This document shows positions 40,805 through 48,186 of a stretch of 64,000 nucleotides of DNA, in pieces. Location of the stretch: positions 67,592 to 131,591 of the forward strand of contig JACKLK010000012.1 of assembly GCA_024236015.1 (NCBI GenBank), in the 5' to 3' direction. How positions within the stretch are numbered: position 1 is the stretch's first letter; the number at the start of each line of letters is the position of its first letter. The notes under the pieces are model-generated. The model was not told the DNA's origin. It ran no database searches and saw only the letters and a list, made by a program, of their open reading frames with translations. Both the position numbers and the translations under genes were made by a program. Source of the DNA: Rhodoferax sp. (GTDB taxonomy: Bacteria; Pseudomonadota; Gammaproteobacteria; Burkholderiales; Burkholderiaceae_C).

Positions 40805-41734
40805 TCAGACGCGGTCGATGATCTTCTCGCCAAACAAGCCCTGCGGGCGGAACAGCAGGAACACCAGCGCCAGCATGTAGGCGAACCAGATCTCGATGCC
40901 GCCGCCGACATACGGCCCCAGGTAGACCTCGGACAACTTCTCGCCGACGCCGATGATCAGGCCGCCGATGATGGCGCCCGGCACCGAGGTCAGGCCGCCC
41001 AGGATGATGACCGGCAATGCGCGCAGGGCCACCGTGGTCAGCGAGAACTGCACGCCGAGCTTGGAGCCCCAGATCACGCCGGCCACCAGCGCCGTGATGC
41101 CGGCCACGAACCAGACGATGACCCAGATCCGGCTGAGCTTGATGCCGATCGACTGCGCGGCCTGGTGGTCGTCGGCCACCGCGCGCAACGCGCGGCCGGT
41201 GCCGGTCTTCTGAAAGAACAGCGACAACGCCCCCACCAGCAGCGCGGCCACGATGGCGGCGTAGACGTCCTCCAGGCTGACCAGGATGCCGCCCTGGAAG
41301 GTGTCCTGGAACAGGAACAGCGGCTCCTTGGGCATGCCGACGTCGATCTGGTAGATGTTGCTGCCGAAGATGGTCTGGCCCAGGCCGTCGAGGAAATAGG
41401 TGATGCCCAGCGTGGCCATCAGCAGCGTCACGCCCTCCTGGTTCACCAGGTGGCGCAGCACCAGGCGCTCGATCAGCCAGGCCAGCGCGAACATCACGGC
41501 CGCGGCCAGCGCAAACGCGATCAGGTTGCCCAGGAACTTGCTCTCGATGCCCAGCCAGCCGGGAATCCATTCGGAGAACCGGGCCATGGCCAGCGCCGCG
41601 AACAACACCATCGCGCCTTGCGCGAAGTTGAACACGCCCGAGGCCTTGAAGATGAGCACGAAGCCCAGCGCCACCAGCGAATACAACATGCCGGCCATCA
41701 GGCCGCCGATCAGGGTTTCAATGAAAAAAGCCAT
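40805..41734 (-). CDS. livH: Liv-type ABC permease LivH
   Basis: This 309-residue membrane protein of standard LivH length opens FFIETLIGGLMAGMLYSLVA, followed by FNFAQGAMVLFAALA and the coupling segment TGRALRAVADDHQAAQSIGI, then the IGGLIIGVGE region. About eight hydrophobic segments are present. It starts 17 nt after livG and precedes livM, the normal order. It works in the inner membrane as half of the permease. Confidence 0.92.
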   Translation of the reverse strand: MAFFIETLIGGLMAGMLYSLVALGFVLIFKASGVFNFAQGAMVLFAALAMARFSEWIPGWLGIESKFLGNLIAFALAAAVMFALAWLIERLVLRHLVNQEGVTLLMATLGITYFLDGLGQTIFGSNIYQIDVGMPKEPLFLFQDTFQGGILVSLEDVYAAIVAALLVGALSLFFQKTGTGRALRAVADDHQAAQSIGIKLSRIWVIVWFVAGITALVAGVIWGSKLGVQFSLTTVALRALPVIILGGLTSVPGAIIGGLIIGVGEKLSEVYLGPYVGGGIEIWFAYMLALVFLLFRPQGLFGEKIIDRV

Positions 41735-41751
41735 GGGTGCTGTCTCCGCGT

Positions 41752-42549
41752 TCAGTGGCTGGTGCCCAGATAGGCACTGATGACTTCTTCGTTCGCGCGC
41801 ACTTCCTGTGGCGTGCCGTCGCCGATCTTCTTGCCGTAGTCCAGCACCACGACCCGGTCGGAGATGTCCATCACCACACCCATGTCGTGCTCGATCAGCA
41901 CGATGGTGGTGCCGAACTCGTCGTTGACGTCCAGGATGAAGCGGCTCATGTCCTGCTTCTCCTCCAGGTTCATGCCGGCCATGGGTTCGTCGAGCAGCAG
42001 CACCTGCGGCTCCATGGCCAGCGCCCGGCCCAGGTCGACCCGTTTCTGCAGTCCGTAGGGCAGCTGGCCGACCGGCGTCTTGCGGTAGGCCTGGATCTCC
42101 AGGAAGTCGACGATGTGTTCGACGAACTCGCGGTGTTTCTCCTCCTCGCGCTGGGCCGGACCGATGCGCAGCGCCTGCAGGAACAGGTTGCTCCTGATGC
42201 GCAGGTTGCGGCCGGTCATGATGTTGTCGATCACGCTCATGCCCTTGAACAGCGCCAGGTTCTGGAACGTACGCGCGATGCCCATCTCGGCGACCTGCCG
42301 GCTGTTCATGTGCTTGAAGGTGCGGCCGCGGAAGCTGATCTCGCCCTTCTGCGGCGAATAGACGCCGTTGATGCAGTTGAGCATCGAACTCTTGCCGGCA
42401 CCGTTGGGGCCGATGATGGCGCGCACCTCGTGTTCGCGCACGTCGAACGAGATGTCGGTCAACGCATTCACCCCGCCGAACGACAGGCTGATGTTCTTGA
42501 CGTCCAATATGACGTCACCGATTTTCTTCTGGGGCGCAATGTCGCTCAT
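41752..42549 (-). CDS. livG: Liv-type ABC transporter ATP-binding protein LivG
   Basis: This 265-residue ATPase has Walker A GPNGAGKSS, Q-loop RTFQNLALF, signature region LPYGLQKRVDLGRAL, Walker B VLLLDEPMAGM and switch His LIEHDMG. The degenerate signature and the C-terminal GDGTPQEVRANEEVISAYLG are typical of LivG. ATG 42549 gives the usual start; an upstream in-frame start would overlap the ligase gene. It lies 10 nt after the ligase stop, so it shares its transcript. Confidence 0.92.
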   Translation of the reverse strand: MSDIAPQKKIGDVILDVKNISLSFGGVNALTDISFDVREHEVRAIIGPNGAGKSSMLNCINGVYSPQKGEISFRGRTFKHMNSRQVAEMGIARTFQNLALFKGMSVIDNIMTGRNLRIRSNLFLQALRIGPAQREEEKHREFVEHIVDFLEIQAYRKTPVGQLPYGLQKRVDLGRALAMEPQVLLLDEPMAGMNLEEKQDMSRFILDVNDEFGTTIVLIEHDMGVVMDISDRVVVLDYGKKIGDGTPQEVRANEEVISAYLGTSH

Positions 42550-42559
42550 GAACGTGCTT

Positions 42560-44506
42560 TCAGGCCGCAGCCTTGACCGGCGCAAAGGTCCGGGTGTCGT
42601 CGATCCGCAGCGTGGCGCTGACCTTGCCGGTGCGCCCGTCCTCGAACTTGACGACCGTCTCGATGTATTGCTCGGTCTTGCCGCCGTACAGGCCGTCGAC
42701 CAGCGGCTGGTACTTGTCGGCGATGAAGCCGCGCCGGACCTTGTTGGTGCGGGTCAGCTCGCCGTCATCGGCGTCGAGTTCCTTGTGCAGCACCAGGAAG
42801 CGGCTGACCTGGCTGCCCGCCAGCAAGGCGTCCGCGGCCAGGTCGGCGTTGACCTTCTCGATGCATTCCTTGATCAGCTGGTAGACCTCGGGTTTCTGCG
42901 CCAGGTCGGTGTAGCCGGCATAGGCCAGGTTGCGCCGTTCGGCCCAGTTGCCCACCGCGTTCATGTCGATGTTGACCATCACGCAGACCTTCTCGCGCCC
43001 GTCGCCATAGGCCACGACCTCCTTGATGAACGGGAAGAACTTGAGCTTGTTCTCGACGTATTTGGGCGCGAACATGGCGCCGTCGTTGGCGCCGCCCTTG
43101 ATGCGGCCCACGTCCTTGACCCGGTCGATGATCTTCAGGTGCCCATGCGCGTCGATGAAGCCGGCATCGCTGGTGTGGTACCAGCCGTCCGGCGTCAGCA
43201 CCTCGGCCGTGGCCTGCGGGTTCTTGAAATACTCCTTGAGCAGCCCCGGCGACTTGACCAGGATCTCGCCGTTGTCGGCGACCTTGATCTCGACACCGGA
43301 GATCGGCAGCCCGACCGTGTCGGCGCGCGCCGCGTTGTCGGGCTGCAGGCAGACGAACACCGCGGTCTCGGTGGAGCCGTAGAGCTGCTTGAGGTTGATG
43401 CCGATGGAGCGGTAGAACTGGAACAGGTCCGGCCCGATCGCCTCGCCCGCCGTGTAGGCCACGCGCACCCGGCTCATGCCCAGGTTGTTGCGCAGCGGCC
43501 CGTAGACCGACCAGTCGCCCATCGCGTAGAGCAGCCGGTCCAGCAGGCCGAGCGGCTTGCCGTCCATGCGATCCGGGCCGACCCGCTTGGCCAGCGCCAT
43601 CGCCGCATGAAACAGCTTGCGCTTGAGCGCACCGGCGTCCTCCATGCGGATCATCACGCTGGTCAGAAGGCCTTCGAACACCCGCGGCGGCGCGAAATAG
43701 TAGGTGGGGCCGACCTCCTTGAGGTCGATGGTCACCGTCTCGGCCGACTCCGGGCAGTTGACGACATAACCGCAGGCCAGCCACTGGGCGTAACTGAAGA
43801 TGTTCTGCCCGATCCAGGCCGGCGGCAGATAGGCCAGCACCTCCTCGGCGTGGGTCAGCTTGTCGAAATCGGCGCCGGCGCGGGCCCGGTCGAGCAGGCT
43901 GTCGTGGGTGTGCACCACACCCTTGGGATTGCCGGTCGTGCCCGAGGTGAAGAACATCGCGGCCACGTCGTGCGGCTGTGCCTGCTCGATATGGCTGCGC
44001 AGGAAGTCGTCGTGCTGGCGCGCGTAGACCTTGCCGGCCGCGATCAGTTCCTCGATCGCCATCAAGCCCGGCTCGTCGTAGTTGCGCAGGCCGCGCGGGT
44101 CGTCGAAATAGATGTGCGCCAGCTGCGGACATTGCTCGCGGACCTCGAGCAGCTTGTCGACCTGTTCCTGGTCCTCGGCAAACGCGAAACACACGTCGGC
44201 GTTGTTGATCGGGAACACGCACTCGGCCGCCACGGCGTCCTGGTACAGCGGAATCGGAATCGCGCCCAGCGACTGCACCGCCAGCATGGTCGCGTACAGG
44301 CGTGGCCGGTTGGAGCCGACCACGACCATGTGCTGGCCCCGGCCCAGCCCGGCCTGGTGCAGTCCGCCGGCGATGTCGGCCACCAGCTCGCGCAGGTCGG
44401 CCCAGTTCAGCGTCTGCCAGATGCCGAACTCCTTCTCGCGCATCGCTGCCGCTTCCGGTCGCTCGGCTGCATGTTTCAGCAACAATCGGGGGAACGTGGT
44501 CTGCAC
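42560..44506 (-). CDS. Long-chain-type acyl/aryl-CoA synthetase (AMP-forming)
   Basis: This 648-residue ANL enzyme is in the size class of long-chain acyl-CoA synthetases. It has the P-loop FFTSGTTGNPKG, the A5 block QLYGSTETAVF, the GWYHTSDAG region, IIDRVKDVGRIKGG and a C-terminal KVRRGFIADKYQPLVDGLY. GTG 44506 is chosen because GAAGGAG stands 5 nt before it. As first gene of the run with the Liv transporter it probably activates the imported substrate. The same gene pairing recurs in Burkholderiales, and the true substrate is not established. Confidence 0.87.
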   Translation of the reverse strand: MQTTFPRLLLKHAAERPEAAAMREKEFGIWQTLNWADLRELVADIAGGLHQAGLGRGQHMVVVGSNRPRLYATMLAVQSLGAIPIPLYQDAVAAECVFPINNADVCFAFAEDQEQVDKLLEVREQCPQLAHIYFDDPRGLRNYDEPGLMAIEELIAAGKVYARQHDDFLRSHIEQAQPHDVAAMFFTSGTTGNPKGVVHTHDSLLDRARAGADFDKLTHAEEVLAYLPPAWIGQNIFSYAQWLACGYVVNCPESAETVTIDLKEVGPTYYFAPPRVFEGLLTSVMIRMEDAGALKRKLFHAAMALAKRVGPDRMDGKPLGLLDRLLYAMGDWSVYGPLRNNLGMSRVRVAYTAGEAIGPDLFQFYRSIGINLKQLYGSTETAVFVCLQPDNAARADTVGLPISGVEIKVADNGEILVKSPGLLKEYFKNPQATAEVLTPDGWYHTSDAGFIDAHGHLKIIDRVKDVGRIKGGANDGAMFAPKYVENKLKFFPFIKEVVAYGDGREKVCVMVNIDMNAVGNWAERRNLAYAGYTDLAQKPEVYQLIKECIEKVNADLAADALLAGSQVSRFLVLHKELDADDGELTRTNKVRRGFIADKYQPLVDGLYGGKTEQYIETVVKFEDGRTGKVSATLRIDDTRTFAPVKAAA

Positions 44507-44601
44507 GGTGTCTCCTTCAATGCCATGGGTCCTGCGTTGGCACCGCCGCGTCGGGTCGGTTGGCAACGGGCCTGTCGTTGCCTCCCAATATAGGATTTAA
44601 T

Positions 44602-44631
44602 TTGACGTCATCCTGTCGGTCGGACGACAAT
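44602..44631 (+). promoter_or_regulatory. Candidate promoter and palindromes between ligase operon and Crp/Fnr gene
   Basis: In the 199-bp divergent region, TTGACG (44602-44607) and GACAAT (44626-44631) are 18 nt apart and could drive the Crp/Fnr gene. Two palindromes overlap this promoter: TGACGTCA (44603-44610) and TGTCG-N6-CGACA (44614-44629). The second has the spacing of a Crp/Fnr-type site. This suggests that the regulator controls itself and the ligase/Liv operon. Confidence 0.4.
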
Positions 44632-44705
44632 TCAGGGTTATGGAGGCTAGGGATTTCCCTAGGCTTTTGCCCTCTTTCCCGACCTTCCCGCGCCCGCGCT
44701 GATCC

Positions 44706-45434
44706 ATGTCAAACGAACTCTCCCTGCACCATCGACGGCGCCCGCCCTCCGACGCCGAGGTCGCGGCCATTCCCTGGATGGCGGTACTGGACGACGCGCA
44801 ACGCGAGCGCGTGTTGTCCGAGCTCAAGGTCGGCGATGCCCTGCCCGGCGACTATGTCTGCCGCACCGGACGCCATGTCACCTACTGGTTCGGCGTCGTC
44901 GACGGCCTGCTCAAGATGAGCAGCGACACCTTCGACGGCCATTCGATGACCTTCACCGGCCTGCCGCCCGGCGGCTGGTTCGGCGAAGGCACGGCGCTCA
45001 AGCGCGAACCCTACCGCTACAACATCCAGGCGCTGCGCAAGAGCATCGTGGCCGGCCTGCCGGTCGACACCTTCCACTGGCTGCTCGACCACTCCATCGG
45101 CTTCAATCGTTTCGTCATGAACCAGATCAACGAGCGGCTGGGGCAGTTCATCGCCGCGCGCGAGATCGACCGCATGGGCAACCCGGACCTGCGCGTGGCG
45201 CGCAGCCTGGCGGCGCTGTTCCATCCCGTGTTGTATCCGGGTGTCGGCGAAGTGCTGCGCATCACGCAGCAGGAACTGGCCTTCCTGGTGGGCCTGTCAC
45301 GCCAGCGCGTCAACGAGGCGCTGCGTGCCTTGCAGGAGCAAGGCATGATCCGGGTGGAATACGGCGGCCTGCGCGTGCTCAACCTCGACGACCTGCGCTC
45401 GCGCGTCTTTCCCCGCACCGAACCGACGACATGA
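44706..45434 (+). CDS. Crp/Fnr-family transcriptional regulator
   Basis: This 242-residue protein has a cNMP-binding-like beta-roll (residues about 30-130 with GDYVCRTGRHVTYWFGVVDG and LPPGGWFGEGTALKR), a long dimer helix, and a C-terminal winged helix with ITQQELAFLVGLSRQRVNEALRALQEQG as recognition element. It lacks the N-terminal Cys cluster of Fnr, so it is not an iron-sulfur oxygen sensor. It is divergent from the ligase/Liv operon and likely controls it in response to an unknown ligand. The stop overlaps the next gene (ATGA). Confidence 0.88.
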   Translation: MSNELSLHHRRRPPSDAEVAAIPWMAVLDDAQRERVLSELKVGDALPGDYVCRTGRHVTYWFGVVDGLLKMSSDTFDGHSMTFTGLPPGGWFGEGTALKREPYRYNIQALRKSIVAGLPVDTFHWLLDHSIGFNRFVMNQINERLGQFIAAREIDRMGNPDLRVARSLAALFHPVLYPGVGEVLRITQQELAFLVGLSRQRVNEALRALQEQGMIRVEYGGLRVLNLDDLRSRVFPRTEPTT

Positions 45435-46345
45435 CCAAACCCGACGCTCCCCCCGGCTTCCAGCGCGCACCGCGCCCGGCCCATGCACCCACGCGCAACC
45501 CGGCGCGGGCCCCTGCTGCGGGCGGCGCCACGACCAGCCGCCTGAACAAGCGCATGGCCGAACTGGGCATGGCCTCGCGGCGCGAGGCCGACGACTGGAT
45601 CGCCCGCGGCTGGGTGCGGGTCAACGGCAAGCCGGCCGAAATGGGCATGCAGGTCAGCCCGTCGGACCGCATCGAGATCACCAAACAGGCCCAGGGCCAG
45701 CAGGCCAACCAGGTGACCATCCTGGTGAACAAGCCGATGGGCATCGTCAGCGGGCAGGCCGAGGACGGCCATCTCCCGGCCATCACCCTGGTCCAGCCCC
45801 AGAACCGCTGGGCCGACGACAACGCACGCTTTTTCTTTCACCCGAAACAGTTGCAGAGCCTGGTACCCGCCGGGCGGCTGGACATCGATTCCATCGGACT
45901 GCTGGTGCTGACCCAGGACGGCCGCATCGCGCGCCAGCTCATCGGCGAGGACTCGGTGATGGAAAAGGAATACCTGGTGCGGGTGAGTTTCACCGGCCTG
46001 GCCACGGACCATGCGCCCGCGGGCGATGCCGCGTTGCAGGAGATTCGCGAACACGACCCGGTGACCCAGAATGTGCAGGCGGTGTTTCCGCCCGAACGCC
46101 TGGCGCTGCTGCGCCACGGCCTGACGCTCGACGGCCAGCCGCTCAAGCCCGCCAGGGTCAGCTGGCAGAACCCGGAACAGCTGCGCGTGGTGCTCACCGA
46201 AGGCAAGAAGCGCCAGATCCGGCGCATGTGCGAACTGGTCGGACTCAAGGTGGTCGGGCTCAAGCGGGTGCGCATCGGCAAGGTGATGCTGGGCAACCTG
46301 CCGCTGGGGCAGTGGCGCTATCTGGCGCCACACGAACGGTTCTGA
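45431..46345 (+). CDS. rluF: 23S rRNA pseudouridine synthase, RluF/RluB type
   Basis: This 304-residue protein has a disordered Pro/Ala-rich N-terminus (about 35 residues), an S4 RNA-binding domain (LNKRMAELGMASRREADDWI), then the RsuA-family catalytic domain with PAGRLDIDSIGLLVLT (catalytic Asp in GRLD), EKEYLVRV and EGKKRQIRRMCELVG. The C-terminal IPLGEW-like motif (here LPLGQWRYL) resembles RluF. It changes a uridine in 23S rRNA to pseudouridine. ATG 45431 overlaps the Crp/Fnr stop (ATGA), an unusual pairing of a regulator with an rRNA modifier. Confidence 0.85.
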   Translation: MTKPDAPPGFQRAPRPAHAPTRNPARAPAAGGATTSRLNKRMAELGMASRREADDWIARGWVRVNGKPAEMGMQVSPSDRIEITKQAQGQQANQVTILVNKPMGIVSGQAEDGHLPAITLVQPQNRWADDNARFFFHPKQLQSLVPAGRLDIDSIGLLVLTQDGRIARQLIGEDSVMEKEYLVRVSFTGLATDHAPAGDAALQEIREHDPVTQNVQAVFPPERLALLRHGLTLDGQPLKPARVSWQNPEQLRVVLTEGKKRQIRRMCELVGLKVVGLKRVRIGKVMLGNLPLGQWRYLAPHERF

Positions 46346-47601
46346 TGGCCGGCCATGTCCGCCCGTCCGACCTGCGCGCCGCCGCACGCCTGGCCACGCA
46401 AGCAACACTGGGTACGTCCGGCATAGTCGAAGGCGTGCACCAATCCGTCTGGCGCACCCTGGGAGCGCCCGGCGGCGCACAGAGCGACCGCACCCGTGGC
46501 CTGACCGGCCTGGTCTACCGCTGCGTGAACGGCATCACGCAGGCCGTGGGCGCGGGGCTGGACACCGCGCTGGCCCGCCTCGAGCCGCTGCTGGGTGCCA
46601 TGGATGCCGCGCCAGCCGACTCCACGCAACGGCTGGCGGTGCTGGCCGCACTCAACGGGGTCATCGGCGACCGGCTGCAGGCCGACGCCAATCCGCTGGC
46701 GCTGCCGATGACGCTGCAGTTCGACAGCCGCACCATCGATCCGGACGCGCCACCGCCGGCCGGCGCGGTCGGCGGCAGGCTCGTACTGCTGGTGCATGGC
46801 CTGTGCATGAACGACCGGCAATGGCAGACCTGGCGCACGGCCGCCGACGGTTCGCTGCAACCGGGCCTGGACCATGGCCAGGCCCTGGCGCAGGCCCAGG
46901 GCTTCACGCCGCTGTACCTGCGCTACAACACCGGCCGACCCATCTGCGACAACGGGCGCGAGTTGTCGGCGCTGCTGCAGCGCCTGCTCGCCGCCTGGCC
47001 GGTGCCGGTCGACGATCTGGTCGTCGTCGCGCACAGCATGGGCGGGCTGGTGACACGCAGCGCGGTGCATCAGGCGCAGCAGGCCGGCCAGGACTGGCAC
47101 CAGCGGCTCACGCGCATCGTGTTCCTGGGCACGCCGCACCACGGCGCGCCGCTCGAGCGCGCCGGGAACTGGGTCGACGTGCTACTGGGCAGCACACCCT
47201 GGTCGGCGCCGTTCGGGCGGCTGGCGCGCCTGCGCAGCAGCGGCATCACCGACCTGCGCCATGGCACGCTGCTCGCCGGCGACAGGGCCGGTGGCGACCG
47301 CTTCGCGCGCCGCGCCGACCGCCGGCTCCCGGTGCCGCTGCCGGCCGGCGTCGCCTGCCTGGCGGTGGCCGCGACGCTGGCCGGCCGGCGCAGCCGGGTC
47401 GCCGAGCGCCTGCTCGGCGACGGGCTGGTGCCGCTGCGCAGCGCGCTCGGCCGGCATGACGAACCGGCGCGGGCGCTGGCCTTCGCTGCGCACGCGCAGA
47501 AAATCGTCTACCGCACCGGCCACATGCAGCTGCTGAGCGACCCTGCGGTCGGGCGCATCGTCTCCGACTGGCTGGCGCAGCACCCCACGGCGCGGCACTG
47601 A
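46345..47601 (+). CDS. Alpha/beta hydrolase, lipase-like (PGAP1/lipase class)
   Basis: This 418-residue protein has an N-terminal helical region of about 140 residues of unknown kind, then an alpha/beta-hydrolase core with VLLVHGLCMNDRQW (oxyanion strand), nucleophile elbow AHSMGG, VFLGTPHHGAPLERAG, and the probable acid GDGLVPL and final His in TGHMQLL. This triad order matches lipases and PGAP1-like esterases. It has no signal peptide. The start shares one base with the RluF stop (TGATG), so it is co-translated. The substrate is unknown, possibly a lipid ester. Confidence 0.82.
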   Translation: MAGHVRPSDLRAAARLATQATLGTSGIVEGVHQSVWRTLGAPGGAQSDRTRGLTGLVYRCVNGITQAVGAGLDTALARLEPLLGAMDAAPADSTQRLAVLAALNGVIGDRLQADANPLALPMTLQFDSRTIDPDAPPPAGAVGGRLVLLVHGLCMNDRQWQTWRTAADGSLQPGLDHGQALAQAQGFTPLYLRYNTGRPICDNGRELSALLQRLLAAWPVPVDDLVVVAHSMGGLVTRSAVHQAQQAGQDWHQRLTRIVFLGTPHHGAPLERAGNWVDVLLGSTPWSAPFGRLARLRSSGITDLRHGTLLAGDRAGGDRFARRADRRLPVPLPAGVACLAVAATLAGRRSRVAERLLGDGLVPLRSALGRHDEPARALAFAAHAQKIVYRTGHMQLLSDPAVGRIVSDWLAQHPTARH

Positions 47602-47838
47602 CAGGCGCATGATTGGCGCGCCCGGCACGCGCCGGTGGCGCCGTTGCCGCAGGGGGCACTCTCCTACATTTCGCGACGGCGAGTTACTACAGCCAGTGCG
47701 CGCAGGCCGACCGACACTGCAGTCATCCTTCGCACCATCGGACCTCGGAACCAGGCCGCGGGCGCGAAGGCCGCGGCCGCCATCGCAACACGGTGCGGCA
47801 CCGAGCAAGCGACAAGCACATCCACAGGAGGAAACATC

Positions 47839-48012
47839 ATGCTGTACTGGGCCCTGATCTTCTTGGTCGTCTCCATCATCGCCGGCGTCTTCGGCTTCAC
47901 CGGAATTTCGGCCGCCACGGCTGGCATCGCCAAGATCCTGTTCTTCATCGCCATCGTGGTGTTCCTGGTCTTCCTGGTACTGGCGCTGATGGGGGGTGCC
48001 CTCGTGTTATGA
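47839..48012 (+). CDS. DUF1328 small membrane protein (YtjA-like)
   Basis: This 57-residue protein is almost wholly hydrophobic, with two membrane helices and the family motif GVFGFTGISAATAGIAKILFF. It matches DUF1328 (UPF0391), small inner-membrane proteins of unknown function often induced by envelope or general stress. A strong ribosome site AGGAGGAAA lies just before ATG 47839. The 237 bp upstream (47602-47838) contain no gene I can support and should hold its promoter. Confidence 0.9.
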   Translation: MLYWALIFLVVSIIAGVFGFTGISAATAGIAKILFFIAIVVFLVFLVLALMGGALVL

Positions 48013-48084
48013 CCCGGCACCGCCCGGGCCGGAAATCGCGGCCCGGGCCGCGGCGGCTGCCTGCGCCGGCCGCCGTCGCAGGGT

Positions 48085-48133
48085 ATTGAAAGCCATGCCA
48101 TCGCCCATAATTGAGGGTTTTCGATGGCATGGC
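48085..48133 (+). promoter_or_regulatory. Candidate heat-shock (sigma-32) promoter with 12-bp inverted repeat upstream of htpG
   Basis: ATTGAA (48085-48090) and GCCCATAAT (48103-48111), 12 nt apart, resemble the sigma-32 elements CTTGAA and CCCCATNT. GCCATGCCATCG (48092-48103) and CGATGGCATGGC (48122-48133) are perfect 12-bp inverted arms 18 nt apart and enclose the -10 box. The repeat is not the CIRCE element (TTAGCACTC) of HrcA. It could bind a repressor or, if transcription starts upstream, form an RNA hairpin. Confidence 0.5.
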
Positions 48134-48186
48134 CGTGACGCTCGAGCGCTCCGCCATGCCGTATCACCGACCGAGAGCGGAGTTCC

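Noticed and set aside
38177..41773. Open frame of about 1200 codons on the plus strand
   Set aside because: It is antisense to the Liv genes, and the product is a His/Gln/Arg-rich low-complexity string with no domain. Long antisense frames are common in DNA this rich in GC, whereas the minus-strand genes have clear families.
44706..45434. Oxygen-sensing Fnr
   Set aside because: The N-terminal cysteine cluster needed for the iron-sulfur centre is missing.
47602..47838. Small gene between the lipase-like gene and DUF1328
   Set aside because: Short frames exist, but none has a ribosome site with a recognisable product. The stretch is more likely the DUF1328 promoter region.
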